Shown here one piece after another: positions 11,201-23,653 of a DNA stretch of 64,000 nucleotides. Position 1 is the stretch's first letter, and the number at the start of each line of letters is the position of its first letter. The notes below the pieces were generated by a model, which saw only the letters and a program-made list of their open reading frames with translations, did not search any database and was not told the DNA's origin. Source of the DNA: Petrolisthes cinctipes (lineage: Eukaryota; Arthropoda; Malacostraca; Decapoda; Porcellanidae); assembly GCA_033782935.1 (NCBI GenBank), contig JAWQEG010000710.1, positions 3,906,001 through 3,970,000 of the forward strand. Direction: 5' to 3'. A program made the position numbers and the translations under genes.

Positions 11201-12379
11201 ATATTTTGGGGTCCCAGAAGCAATCTGTACATGCCTACACAGTGCTAGAATATTTTCAAAATATAGGCTAAAAACATGCTAAAAATCGACATATTAGGTG
11301 CCAAAAAATCGATATCTCAAATTCAGTCCCAAAACACCCGAAAATTCGATATTTAGAGGTCCCAGAAGGTATCTGTACATGCCTACTCCGTGTTAGAGAA
11401 TTTTCAAAATACAGGCCAAAAACATACTGAAAATCGATCTTTTAGGTGCACAAAAGTCGATATGTGCATGCATCTTCTGTATCCGTTTATATCTCAAATT
11501 CTGGCCCTAAACACCTGAATATTCGATATTTTGGGGTCCCAGAAGCGATCTGTACATGCCTACTCCGTGTTAGAGTATTTTCAAAATTCAGGCCCAAAAC
11601 ATGCTGAAAATCGATATTTTTGGTGCCCAAAGTCAATATGTGCATGTATCTTCTGTACCCGTTTATATCTCAAATTCAGGCTCAAAACACCCGAAAATTC
11701 AATGTTTTGGGGTCCCAGAAGCAATCTGTACAGTGCTAGAATATTTTCAAAATATAGGCTAAAAACATGCTAAAAATCGATCTTTTAGGTGCCAAAAAGT
11801 CGATATCTCAAATTCAGTCCCAAAACACCCGAAAATTCGATATTTAGAGGTCCCAGAAGCGATCTGTACATGCCTACTCCGTGTTAGAGTATTTTCAAAA
11901 TACATGCTCAAAACATACTGAAAATCGTTCTTTTAGGTGCACAAAAGTCGATATGTGCATGCATCTTCAGTACCCGTTTATATCTCAAATTCAGGCTCAA
12001 AACACCGAAAATTCAATATTTTGGTGTCCCAGAAGCAATCTGTACATGCCTACTCAGTGTTAGAGTATTTTCAAAATACAGGCCCAAAACATGCTGAAAA
12101 TCGATATTTTAGATGCCAAAAGTCAATATGTGCATGTATCTTCTGTACCCGTTTATATCTCAAATTCAGGCTCAAAACACCCGAAAATTCAATATTTTGG
12201 GGTCCCAGAAGCAATCTGTACATGCCTACACAGTGCTAGAATATTTTCAAAATAACGGCTTAAAACATGCTAAAAATCGACATTTAGGTGCCAAAAAATC
12301 GATATCTCAAATTCAGTCCCAAAACACCCGAAAATTCAATATTTAGAGGTCCCAGGAGGTATCTGTACATGCCTACTCC
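8232..12379 (+). repeat. HOR block with alternating L1- and L3-led trimers
   Basis: Unit starts: 8232 (L1-L2-L2-S1), 8907 (L3-L4-S), 9407 (L3-L4-S2), 9898 (L1-L2-S), 10398 (L3-L4-S2), 10889 (L1-L2-S1), 11390 (L3-L4-S2), 11881 (L1-L2-S). The CAGAAGAAAA marker recurs near 9351 and 10341, and CAGTATTTTGGGG near 9718 and 10708, showing that 9407-10397 and 10398-11389 are neighbouring copies of one 991-bp unit. Confidence 0.85.
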
Positions 12380-15300
12380 GTGTTAGAGTATTTTCAAAAT
12401 ACAGGCCAAAAACATACTGAAAATCGATCTTTTAGGTGCCCAAAAGTCGATATGTGCATGCATCTTCTGTACCCGTTTATATCTCAAATTCTGGACCTAA
12501 ACACCCGAAAATTCGATATTTTGGGGTCCCAGAAGCGATCTGTACATGCCTACTCCGTGTTAGTGTATTTTCAAAATTCAGGCCCAAAACATACTGAAAA
12601 TCGATATTTTTGGTGCCCAAAGTCAATATGTGCATGTATCTTCTGTACCCGTTTATATCTCAAATTCAGGCTCAAAACACCCGAAAATTCAATATTTTGG
12701 GGTCCCAGAAGCAATCTGTACAGTGCTAGAATATTTTCAAAATATAGGCTAAAAACATGCTAAAAATCGATCTTTTAGGTGCCAAAAAGTCAATATCTCA
12801 AATTCAGTCCCAAAACACCCGAAAATTCGATATTTAGGGGTCCCAGAAGCGATCTGTACATGCCTACTCCGTGTTAGAGTATTTTCAAAATACAGGCCAA
12901 AAACATACTGAAAATCGATCTTTTAGGTGCCCAAAAGTCGATATGTGCATGCATCTTCTGTACCCGTTTATATCTCAAATTCTGGCCCTAAACACCCGAA
13001 AATTCGATATTTTGGGGTCCCAGAAGCGATCTGTACATGCCTACTCCGTGTTAGAGTATTTTCAAAATTCAGGCCCAAAACATGCTGAAAATCTATATTT
13101 TTGGTGCCCAAAGTCAATATGTGCATGTATCTTCTGTACCCGTTTATATCTCAAATTCAGGCTCAAAACACCCAAAAATTCAATATTTTGGGGTCCCAGA
13201 AGCAATCTGTACAGTGTTAGTATTTTTTTTAAAATATAGGCTAAAAACATGCTAAAAATCGATATTATAGGTGCCAAAAAATCGATATCTCAAATTCAGT
13301 CCCATAACACCCGAAAATTCGATATTTAGAGGTCCCAGAAGGTATCTGTACATGCCTACTCCGTGTTAGAGTATTTTCAAAATACAGGCCAAAAACATAC
13401 TGAAAATCGATCTTTTAGGTGCCCAAAAGTCGATATGTGCATGCATCTTCTGTACCCGTTTATATCTCAAATTCTGGCCTTAAACACCCGAAAATTCGAT
13501 ATTTTGGGGTCCCAGAAGCGATCTGTACATGCCTACTCTGTGTTAGAGTATTTTCAAAATTCAGGCCCAAAACATGCTGAAAATCGATATTTTTGGTGCC
13601 CAAAGTCAATATGTGCATGTATCTTCTGTACCCGTTTATATCTCAAATTCAGGCTCAAAACACTCGAAAATTTAATATTTTGGGGTCCCAGAAGCAATCT
13701 GTACATGCCTACTCAGTGTTAGAGTATTTTCAAAATTCAGGCCCAAAACATGCTGAAAATCGATATTTTTGGTGCCCAAAGTCAATATGTGCATGTATCT
13801 TCTGTACCCGTTTATATCTCAAATTCAGGCTCAAAACACCCGAAAATTCAATATTTTGGGGTCCCAGAAGCAATCTGTACATGCCTACACAGTGCTAGAA
13901 TATTTTTAAAATATAGGCTTAAAACATGCTAAAAATCGACATTTAGGTGCTAAAAAATCGATATCTCAAATTCAGTCCCAAAACACCCGAAAATTCAATA
14001 TTTAGAGGTCCCAGGAGGTATCTGTACATGCCTACTCCGTGTTAGAGTATTTTCAAAATACAGGCCAAAAACATACTGAAAATCGATCTTTTAGGTGCCC
14101 AAAAGTCGATATGTGCATGCATCTTCTGTACCCGTTTATATCTCAAATTCTGGACCTAAACACCCGAAAATTCGATATTTTGGGGTCCCAGAAACGATCT
14201 GTACATGCCTACTCCGTGTTAGAGTATTTTCAAAATTCAGGCCCAAAACATGCTGAAAATCGATATTTTTGGTGCCCAAAGTCAATATGTGCATGTATCT
14301 TCTGTACCCGTTTATATCTCAAATTCAGGCTCAAAACACCCGAAAATTCAATATTTTGGGGTCCCAGAAGCAATCTGTACAGTGCTAGAATATTTTCAAA
14401 ATATAGGCTAAAAACATGCTAAAAATCGATCTTTTAGGTGCCAAAAAGTCGATATCTCAAATTCAGTCCCAAAACACCCGAAAATTCGATATTTAGGGGT
14501 CCCAAAAGCGATCTGTACATGCCTACTCCGTGTTAGAGTATTTTCAAAATACAGGCCAAAAACATACTGAAAATCGATCTTTTAGGTGCCCAAAAGTCGA
14601 TATGTGCATGCATCTTCTGTACCCGTTTATATCTCAAATTCTGGCCCTAAACACCCGAAAATTCGATATTTTGGGGTCCCAGAAGCGATCTGTACATGCC
14701 TACTCCGTGTTAGAGTATTTTCAAAATTCAGGCCCAAAACATGCTGAAAATCTATATTTTTGGACCCGAAGTCAATATGTGCATGTATCATCTGTACCCG
14801 TTTATATCTCAAATTCAGGCTCAAAACACCCAAAAATTCAATATTTTGGGGTCCCAGAAGCAATCTGTACAGTGTTAGTATTTTTTTCAAAATATAGGCT
14901 AAAAACATGCTAAAAATCGATATTATAGGTTCCAAAAAATCGATATCTCAAATTCAGTCCCATAACACCCGAAAATTCGATATTTAGAGGTCCCAGAAGG
15001 TATCTGTACATGCCTACTCCGTGTTAGAGTATTTTCAAAATACAGGCCAAAAACATACTGAAAATCGATCTTTTAGGTGCCCAAAAGTCGATATGTGCAT
15101 GCATCTTCTGTACCCGTTTATATCTCAAATTCTGGCCTTAAACACCCGAAAATTCGATATTTTGGGGTCCCAGAAGCGATCTGTACATGCCTACTCCGTG
15201 TTAGAGTATTTTCAAAATTCAGGCCCAAAACATGCTGAAAATCGATATTTTTGGTGACCAAAGTCAATATGTGCATGTATCTTCTGTACCTGTTTATATC

Positions 15301-15697
15301 TCAAATTCAGGCTCAAAACACCCGAAAATTCAATATTTTGGGGTCCCAGAAGCAATCTGTACATGCCTACTCAGTGTTAGAGTATTTTCAAAATACAGGC
15401 CCAAAACATGCTGAAAATCGATATTTTAGATGCCCAAAGTCAATATGTGCATGTATCTTCTGTACCCGTTTATATCTCAGATTCAGGCTCAAAACACCGG
15501 AAAATTCAATATTTTGGGGTCCCAGAAGCAATCTGTACATGCCTACACAGTGCTAGAATATTTTCAAAATATAGGCTAAAAACATGCTAAAAATCGACAT
15601 TTTAGGTGCCAAAAAATCGATATCTCAAATTCAGTCCCAAAACACCCGAAAATTCGATATTTAGAGGTCCCAGAAGGTATCTGTACATGCCTACTCC
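12380..15697 (+). repeat. L3-led HOR block, copy 1 of a three-copy segment
   Basis: Unit starts: 12380, 12871 (L3-L4-S with an eight-T run near 13220), 13363 (L3-L4-L4-S, 676 bp), 14039, 14530 (L4 with TTTGGACCCGAAG near 14760) and 15021 (L3-L4-L2-S1, 677 bp). L1-led trimers are absent here. The same series recurs at 19023-21672 and 23331-26480. Confidence 0.86.
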
Positions 15698-18600
15698 GTG
15701 TTAGAGTATTTTCAAAATACAGGCCAAAAACATACTGAAAATCGATCTTTTAGGTGCACAAAACTCGATATGTGCATGTATCTTCTGTACCCGTTTATAT
15801 CTCAAATTCAGGCTCAAAACACCCGAAAATTCAATATTTTGGGGTCCCAGAAGCAATCTGTACAGTGCTAGAATATTTTCAAAATATAGGCTAAAAACAT
15901 GCTAAAAATCGATCTTTTAGGTGCCAAAAAGTCGATATCTCAAATTCAGTCCCAAAACACCCGAAAATTCGATATTTAGAGGTCCCAGAAGCGATCTGTA
16001 CATGCCTACTCCGTGTTAGAGTATTTTCAAAATACATGCTCAAAACATAATGAAAATCGATCTTTTAGGTGCACAAAAGTCGATATGTGCATGCATCTTC
16101 AGTACCCGTTTATATCTCAAATTCAGGCTCAAAACACCGAAAATTCAATATTTTGGGGTCCCAGAAGCAATCTGTACATGCCTACTCAGTGTTAGAGTAT
16201 TTTCAAAATACAGGCCCAAAACATGCTGAAAATCGATATTTTAGATGCCAAAAGTCAATATGTGCATGTATCTTCTGTACCCGTTTATATCTCAAATTCA
16301 GGCTCAAAACACCCGAAAATTCAATATTTTGGGGTCCCAGAAGCAATCTGTACATGCCTACTCAGTGTTAGAGTATTTTCAAAATACAGTCTCAAAACAT
16401 GCTGAAAATCGATATTTTAGATGCCAAAAGTCAATATGTGCATGTATCTTCTGTACCCGTTTATATCTCAAATTCAGGCTTAAAACTCCCGAAAATTTAA
16501 TATTTTAGGGTCCCAGAAGCAATCTGTACATGCCTACACAGTGCTAGAATATTTTCAAAATATAGGCTAAAAACATGCTAAAAATCGACATTTAGGTGCC
16601 AAAAAATCGATATCTCAAATTCAGTCCCAAAACACCCGAAAATTCGATATTTAGAGGTCCCAGAAGGTATCTGTACATGCCTACTCCGTGTTAGAGTATT
16701 TTCAAAATACAGGCCAAAAACATACTGAAAATCGATCTTTTAGGTTCCCAAAAGTCGATATGTGCATGCATCTTCTGTACCCGTTTATATCTCAAATTCT
16801 GGCCCTAAACACCCGAAAATTCGATATTTTGGGGTCCCAGAAGCGATCTGTACATGCCTACTCCGTGTTAGAGTATTTTCAAAATTCAGGCCCAAAACAT
16901 GCTGAAAATCGATATTTTTGGTGCCCAAAGTCAATATGTGCATGTGTCTTCTGTACCCGTTTATATCTCAAATTCAGGCTCAAAACACCCGAAAATTCAA
17001 TATTTTGGGGTCCCAGAAGCAATCTGTACATGCCTACACAGTGCTAGAATATTTTCAAAATATAGGCTAAAAACATGCTGAAAATCGACATTTAGGTGCC
17101 AAAAAATCGATATCTCAAATTCAGTCCCAAAACAGAAGAAAATTCGATATTTAGAGGTCCCAGAAGGTATCTGTACATGCCTACTCCGTGTTAGAGTATT
17201 TTCAAAATACAGGCCAAAAACATACTGAAAATCGATCTTTTAGGTTCCCAAAAGTCGATATGTGCATGCATCTTCTGTACCCGTTTATATCTCAAATTCT
17301 GGCCCTAAACACCCGAAAATTCGATATTTTGGGGTCCCAGAAGCGATCTGTACATGCCTACTCCGTGTTAGAGTATTTTCAAAATTCAGGCCCAAAACAT
17401 GCTGAAAATCGATATTTTTGGTGCCCAAAGTCAATATGTGCATGTGTCTTCTGTACCCGTTTATATCTCAAATTCAGGCTCAAAACACCCGAAAATTCAG
17501 TATTTTGGGGTCCCAGAAGCAATCTGTACAGTGCTAGAATATTTTTAAAATATAGGCTAAAAACATGCTAAAAATCGATCTTTTAGGTGCCAAAAAGTCG
17601 ATATCTCAAATTCAGTCCCAAAACACCCGAAAATTCGATATTTAGGGGTCCCAGAAGCGATCTGTACATGCCTACTCCGTGTTAGAGTATTTTCAAAATA
17701 CATGCTCAAAACATACTGAAAATCGATCTTTTAGGTGCACAAAAGTCGATATGTGCATGCATCTTCAGTACCCGTTTATATCTCAAATTCAGGCTCAAAA
17801 CACCCGAAAATTCAATATTTTGTGGTCCCAGAAGCAATCTGTACATGCCTACTCAGTGTTAGAGTATTTTCAAAATACTGGCCCAAAACATGCTGAAAAT
17901 CGATATTTTAGATGCCCAAAGTCAATATGTGCATGTATCTTCTGTACCCGTTTATATCTCAAATTCAGGCTCAAAACACCCGAAAATTCAATATTTTGGG
18001 GTCCCAGAAGCAATCTGTACATGCCTACACAGTGCTAGAATATTTTCAAAATATAGGCTAAAAACATGCTAAAAATCGACATATTAGGTGCCAAAAAATC
18101 GATATCTCAAATTCAGTCCCAAAACACCCGAAAATTCGATATTTAGAGGTCCCAGAAGGTATCTGTACATGCCTACTCCGTGTTAGAGAATTTTCAAAAT
18201 ACAGGCCAAAAACATACTGAAAATCGATCTTTTAGGTGCACAAAAGTCGATATGTGCATGCATCTTCTGTATCCGTTTATATCTCAAATTCTGGCCCTAA
18301 ACACCTGAATATTCGATATTTTGGGGTCCCAGAAGCGATCTGTACATGCCTACTCCGTGTTAGAGTATTTTCAAAATTCAGGCCCAAAACATGCTGAAAA
18401 TCGATATTTTTGGTGCCCAAAGTCAATATGTGCATGTATCTTCTGTACCCGTTTATATCTCAAATTCAGGCTCAAAACACCCGAAAATTCAATGTTTTGG
18501 GGTCCCAGAAGCAATCTGTACAGTGCTAGAATATTTTCAAAATATAGGCTAAAAACATGCTAAAAATCGATCTTTTAGGTGCCAAAAAGTCGATATCTCA

Positions 18601-19022
18601 AATTCAGTCCCAAAACACCCGAAAATTCGATATTTAGAGGTCCCAGAAGCGATCTGTACATGCCTACTCCGTGTTAGAGTATTTTCAAAATACATGCTCA
18701 AAACATACTGAAAATCGATCTTTTAGGTGCACAAAAGTCGATATGTGCATGCATCTTCAGTACCCGTTTATATCTCAAATTCAGGCTCAAAACACCGAAA
18801 ATTCAATATTTTGGTGTCCCAGAAGCAATCTGTACATGCCTACTCAGTGTTAGAGTATTTTCAAAATACAGGCCCAAAACATGCTGAAAATCGATATTTT
18901 AGATGCCAAAAGTCAATATGTGCATGTATCTTCTGTACCCGTTTATATCTCAAATTCAGGCTCAAAACACCCGAAAATTCAATATTTTGGGGTCCCAGAA
19001 GCAATCTGTACATGCCTACTCC
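15698..19022 (+). repeat. HOR block paralogous to 8.1-12.2 kb
   Basis: Unit starts: 15698 (L3/L4 chimera, S2), 16013 (L1-L2-L2-S), 16688, 17188, 17679, 18180, 18671 (L1-L2). Shared private variants tie it to the earlier block: ACATAATGAAAA at 8268 and 16049 (offset 7781), CAGTATTTTGGGG at 9718 and 17499 (7781), and ATACTGGCCC near 11086 and 17876 (offset 6790). The change of offset by 991 bp means one hexamer fewer in this copy. Confidence 0.82.
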
Positions 19023-22000
19023 GTGTTAGAGTATTTTCAAAATTCAGGCCCAAAACATGCTGAAAATCTATATTTTTGGTGCCCAAAGTCAATATGTGCA
19101 TGTATCTTCTGTACCCGTTTATATCTCAAATTCAGGCTCAAAACACCCAAAAATTCAATATTTTGGGGTCCCAGAAGCAATCTGTACAGTGTTAGTATTT
19201 TTTTTAAAATATAGGCTAAAAACATGCTAAAAATCGATATTATAGGTGCCAAAAAATCGATATCTCAAATTCAGTCCCATAACACCCTAAAATTCGATAT
19301 TTAGAGGTCCCAGAAGGTATCTGTACATGCCTACTCCGTGTTAGAGTATTTTCAAAATACAGGCCAAAAACATACTGAAAATCGATCTTTTAGGTGCCCA
19401 AAAGTCGATATGTGCATGCATCTTCTGTACCCGTTTATATCTCAAATTCTGGCCTTAAACACCCGAAAATTCGATATTTTGGGGTCCCAGAAGCGATCTG
19501 TACATGCCTACTCTGTGTTAGAGTATTTTCAAAATTCAGGCCCAAAACATGCTGAAAATCGATATTTTTGGTGCCCAAAGTCAATATGTGCATGTATCTT
19601 CTGTACCCGTTTATATCTCAAATTCAGGCTCAAAACACTCGAAAATTCAATATTTTGGGGTCCCAGAAGCAATCTGTACATGCCTACTCAGTGTTAGAGT
19701 ATTTTCAAAATTCAGGCCCAAAACATGCTGAAAATCGATATTTTTGGTGCCCAAAGTCAATATGTGCATGTATCTTCTGTACCCGTTTATATCTCAAATT
19801 CAGGCTCAAAACACCCGAAAATTCAATATTTTGGGGTCCCAGAAGCAATCTGTACATGCCTACACAGTGCTAGAATATTTTTAAAATATAGGCTTAAAAC
19901 ATGCTAAAAATCGACATTTAGGTGCTAAAAAATCGATATCTCAAATTCAGTCCCAAAACACCAGAAAATTCAATATTTAGAGGTCCCAGGAGGTATCTGT
20001 ACATGCCTACTCCGTGTTAGAGTATTTTCAAAATACAGGCCAAAAACATACTGAAAATCGATCTTTTAGGTGCCCAAAAGTCGATATGTGCATGCATCTT
20101 CTGTACCCGTTTATATCTCAAATTCTGGACCTAAACACCCGAAAATTCGATATTTTGGGGTCCCAGAAACGATCTGTACATGCCTACTCCGTGTTAGAGT
20201 ATTTTCAAAATTCAGGCCCAAAACATGCTGAAAATCGATATTTTTGGTGCCCAAAGTCAATATGTGCATGTATCTTCTGTACCCGTTTATATCTCAAATT
20301 CAGGCTCAAAACACCCGAAAATTCAATATTTTGGGGTCCCAGAAGCAATCTGTACAGTGCTAGAATATTTTCAAAATATAGGCTAAAAACATGCTAAAAA
20401 TCGATCTTTTAGGTGCCAAAAAGTCGATATCTCAAATTCAGTCCCAAAACACCCGAAAATTCGATATTTAGGGGTCCCAAAAGCGATCTGTACATGCCTA
20501 CTCCGTGTTAGAGTATTTTCAAAATACAGGCCAAAAACATACTGAAAATCGATCTTTTAGGTGCCCAAAAGTCGATATGTGCATGCATCTTCTGTACCCG
20601 TTTATATCTCAAATTCTGGCCCTAAACACCCGAAAATTCGATATTTTGGGGTCCCAGAAGCGATCTGTACATGCCTACTCCGTGTTAGAGTATTTTCAAA
20701 ATTCAGGCCCAAAACATGCTGAAAATCTATATTTTTGGACCCGAAGTCAATATGTGCATGTATCATCTGTACCCGTTTATATCTCAAATTCAGGCTCAAA
20801 ACACCCGAAAATTCAATATTTTGGGGTCCCAGAAGCAATCTGTACAGTGTTAGTATTTTTTTCAAAATATAGGCTAAAAACATGCTAAAAATCGATATTA
20901 TAGGTTCCAAAAAATCGATATCTCAAATTCAGTCCCATAACACCCGAAAATTCGATATTTAGAGGTCCCAGAAGGTATCTGTACATGCCTACTCCGTGTT
21001 AGAGTATTTTCAAAATACAGGCCAAAAACATACTGAAAATCGATCTTTTAGGTGCCCAAAAGTCGATATGTGCATGCATCTTCTGTACCCGTTTATATCT
21101 CAAATTCTGGCCTTAAACACCCGAAAATTCGATATTTTGGGGTCCCAGAAGCGATCTGTACATGCCTACTCCGTGTTAGAGTATTTTCAAAATTCAGGCC
21201 CAAAACATGCTGAAAATCGATATTTTTGGTGACCAAAGTCAATATGTGCATGTATCTTCTGTACCTGTTTATATCTCAAATTCAGGCTCAAAGCACCCGA
21301 AAATTCAATATTTTGGGGTCCCAGAAGCAATCTGTACATGCCTACTCAGTGTTAGAGTATTTTCAAAATACAGGCCCAAAACATGCTGAAAATCGATATT
21401 TTAGATGCCCAAAGTCAATATGTGCATGTATCTTCTGTACCCGTTTATATCTCAAATTCAGTCTCAAAACACCGGAAAATTCAATATTTTGGGGTCCCAG
21501 AAGCAATCTGTACATGCCTACACAGTGCTAGAATATTTTCAAAATATAGGCTAAAAACATGCTAAAAATCGACATTTTAGGTGCCAAAAAATCGATATCT
21601 CAAATTCAGTCCCAAAACACCCGAAAATTCGATATTTAGAGGTCCCAGAAGGTATCTGTACATGCCTACTCCGTGTTAGAGTATTTTCAAAATACAGGCC
21701 AAAAACATACTGAAAATCGATCTTTTAGGTGCACAAAACTCGATATGTGCATGCATCTTCTGTATCCGTATATATCTCAAATTCTGGCCCTAAACACCCG
21801 GAAATTCGATATTTTGGGGTCCCAGAAGCGATCTGTACATGCCTACTCCGTGTAAGAGTATTTTCAAAATTCAGGCCCAAAACATGCTGAAAATCGATAT
21901 TTTTGGTGCCCAAAGTCAATATGTGCATGTATCTTCTGTACCCGTTTATATCTCAAATTCAGGCTCAAAACACCCGAAAATTCAATATTTTGGGGTCCCA

Positions 22001-22163
22001 GAAGCAATCTGTACAGTGCTAGAATATTTTCAAAATATAGGCTAAAAACATGCTAAAAATCGATCTTTTAGGTGCCAAAAAGTCGATATCTCAAATTCAG
22101 TCCCAAAACACCCGAAAATTCGATATTTAGGGGTCCCAGAAGCGATCTGTACATGCCTACTCC
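19023..22163 (+). repeat. L3-led HOR block, copy 2 of the three-copy segment
   Basis: Matches copy 1 at an offset of 5975 bp: unit starts 19338/13363, 20014/14039, 20505/14530 and 20996/15021. It enters directly from an L2 at 18847 into L4 at 19023, so the 815 bp found between about 12224 and 13038 in copy 1 is missing. The match ends near 21753, after both copies share the rare AAAACTCGATATG (about 15763 and 21738). The last trimer, 21673-22163, is L3-L4-S2. Confidence 0.84.
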
Positions 22164-23653
22164 GTGTTAGAGTATTTTCAAAATACATGCTCAAAACATA
22201 CTGAAAATCGATCTTTTAGGTGCACAAAAGTCGATATGTGCATGCATCTTCAGTACCCGTTTATATCTCAAATTCAGGCTCAAAACACCGAAAATTCAAT
22301 ATTTTGGGGTCCCAGAAGCAATCTGTACATGCCTACTCAGTGTTAGAGTATTTTCAAAATACAGGCCCAAAACATGCTGAAAATCGATATTTTAGATGCC
22401 AAAAGTCAATATGTGCATGTATCTTCTGTACCCGTTTATATCTCAAATTCAGGCTCAAAACACCCGAAAATTCAATATTTTGGGGTCCCAGAAGCAATCT
22501 GTACATGCCTACACAGTGCTAGAATATTTTCAAAATATAGGCTTAAAACATGCTAAAAATCGACATTTAGGTGCCAAAAAAACGATATCTCAAATTCAGT
22601 CCCAAAACACCCGAAAATTCAATATTTAGAGGTCCCAGGAGGTATCTGTACATGCCTACTCCGTGTTAGAGTATTTTCAAAATACAGGCCAAAAACATAC
22701 TGAAAATCGATCTTTTAGGTGCCCAAAAGTCGATATGTGCATGCATCTTCTGCACCCGTTTATATCTCAAATTCTGGACCTAAACACCCGAAAATTCGAT
22801 ATTTTGGGGTCCCAGAAGCGATCTGTACATGCCTACTCCGTGTTAGTGTATTTTCAAAATTCAGGCCCAAAACATGCTGAAAATCGATATTTTTGGTGCC
22901 CAAAGTCAATATGTGCATGTATCTTCTGTACCCGTTTATATCTCAAATTCAGGCTCAAAACACCCGAAAATTCAATATTTTGGGGTCCCAGAAGCAATCT
23001 GTACAGTGCTAGAATATTTTCAAAATATAGGCTAAAAACATGCTAAAAATCGATCTTTTAGGTGCCAAAAAGTCGATATCTCAAATTCATTCCCAAAACA
23101 CCCGAAAATTCGATATTTAGGGGTCCCAGAAGCGATCTGTACATGCCTACTCTGTGTTAGAGTATTTTCAAAATACAGGCCAAAAACATACTGAAAATCG
23201 ATCTTTTAGGTGCCCAAAAGTCGATATGTGCATGCATCTTCTGTACCCGTTTATATCTCAAATTCCGGCCCTAAACACCCAAAAATTCGATATTTTGGGG
23301 TCCCAGAAGCGATCTGTACATGCCTACTCCGTGTTAGAGTATTTTCAAAATACAGGCCCAAAACATGCTGAAAATCGATATTTTAGATGCCAAAAGTCAA
23401 TATGTGCATGTATCTTCTGTACCCGTTTATATCTCAAATTCAGGCTCAAAACACCCGAAAATTCAATATTTTGGGGTCCCAGAAGCAATCTGTACATGCC
23501 TACACAGTGCTAGAATATTTTCAAAATAAAGGCTTAAAACATGCTAAAAATCGACATTTAGGTGCCAAAAAATCGATATCTCAAATTCAGTCCCAAAACA
23601 CCCGAAAATTCAATATTTAGAGGTCCCAGGAGGTATCTGTACATGCCTACTCC
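22164..23653 (+). repeat. Mixed trimers leading into copy 3
   Basis: Unit starts: 22164 (L1-L2-S), 22663 (L3-L4-S2) and 23154 (L3-L2-S, a trimer mixing the two classes). The 22663 unit shares GGACCTAAACACCC and GTTAGTGTATTTTC with the units at 23654 and 12380. Confidence 0.82.
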
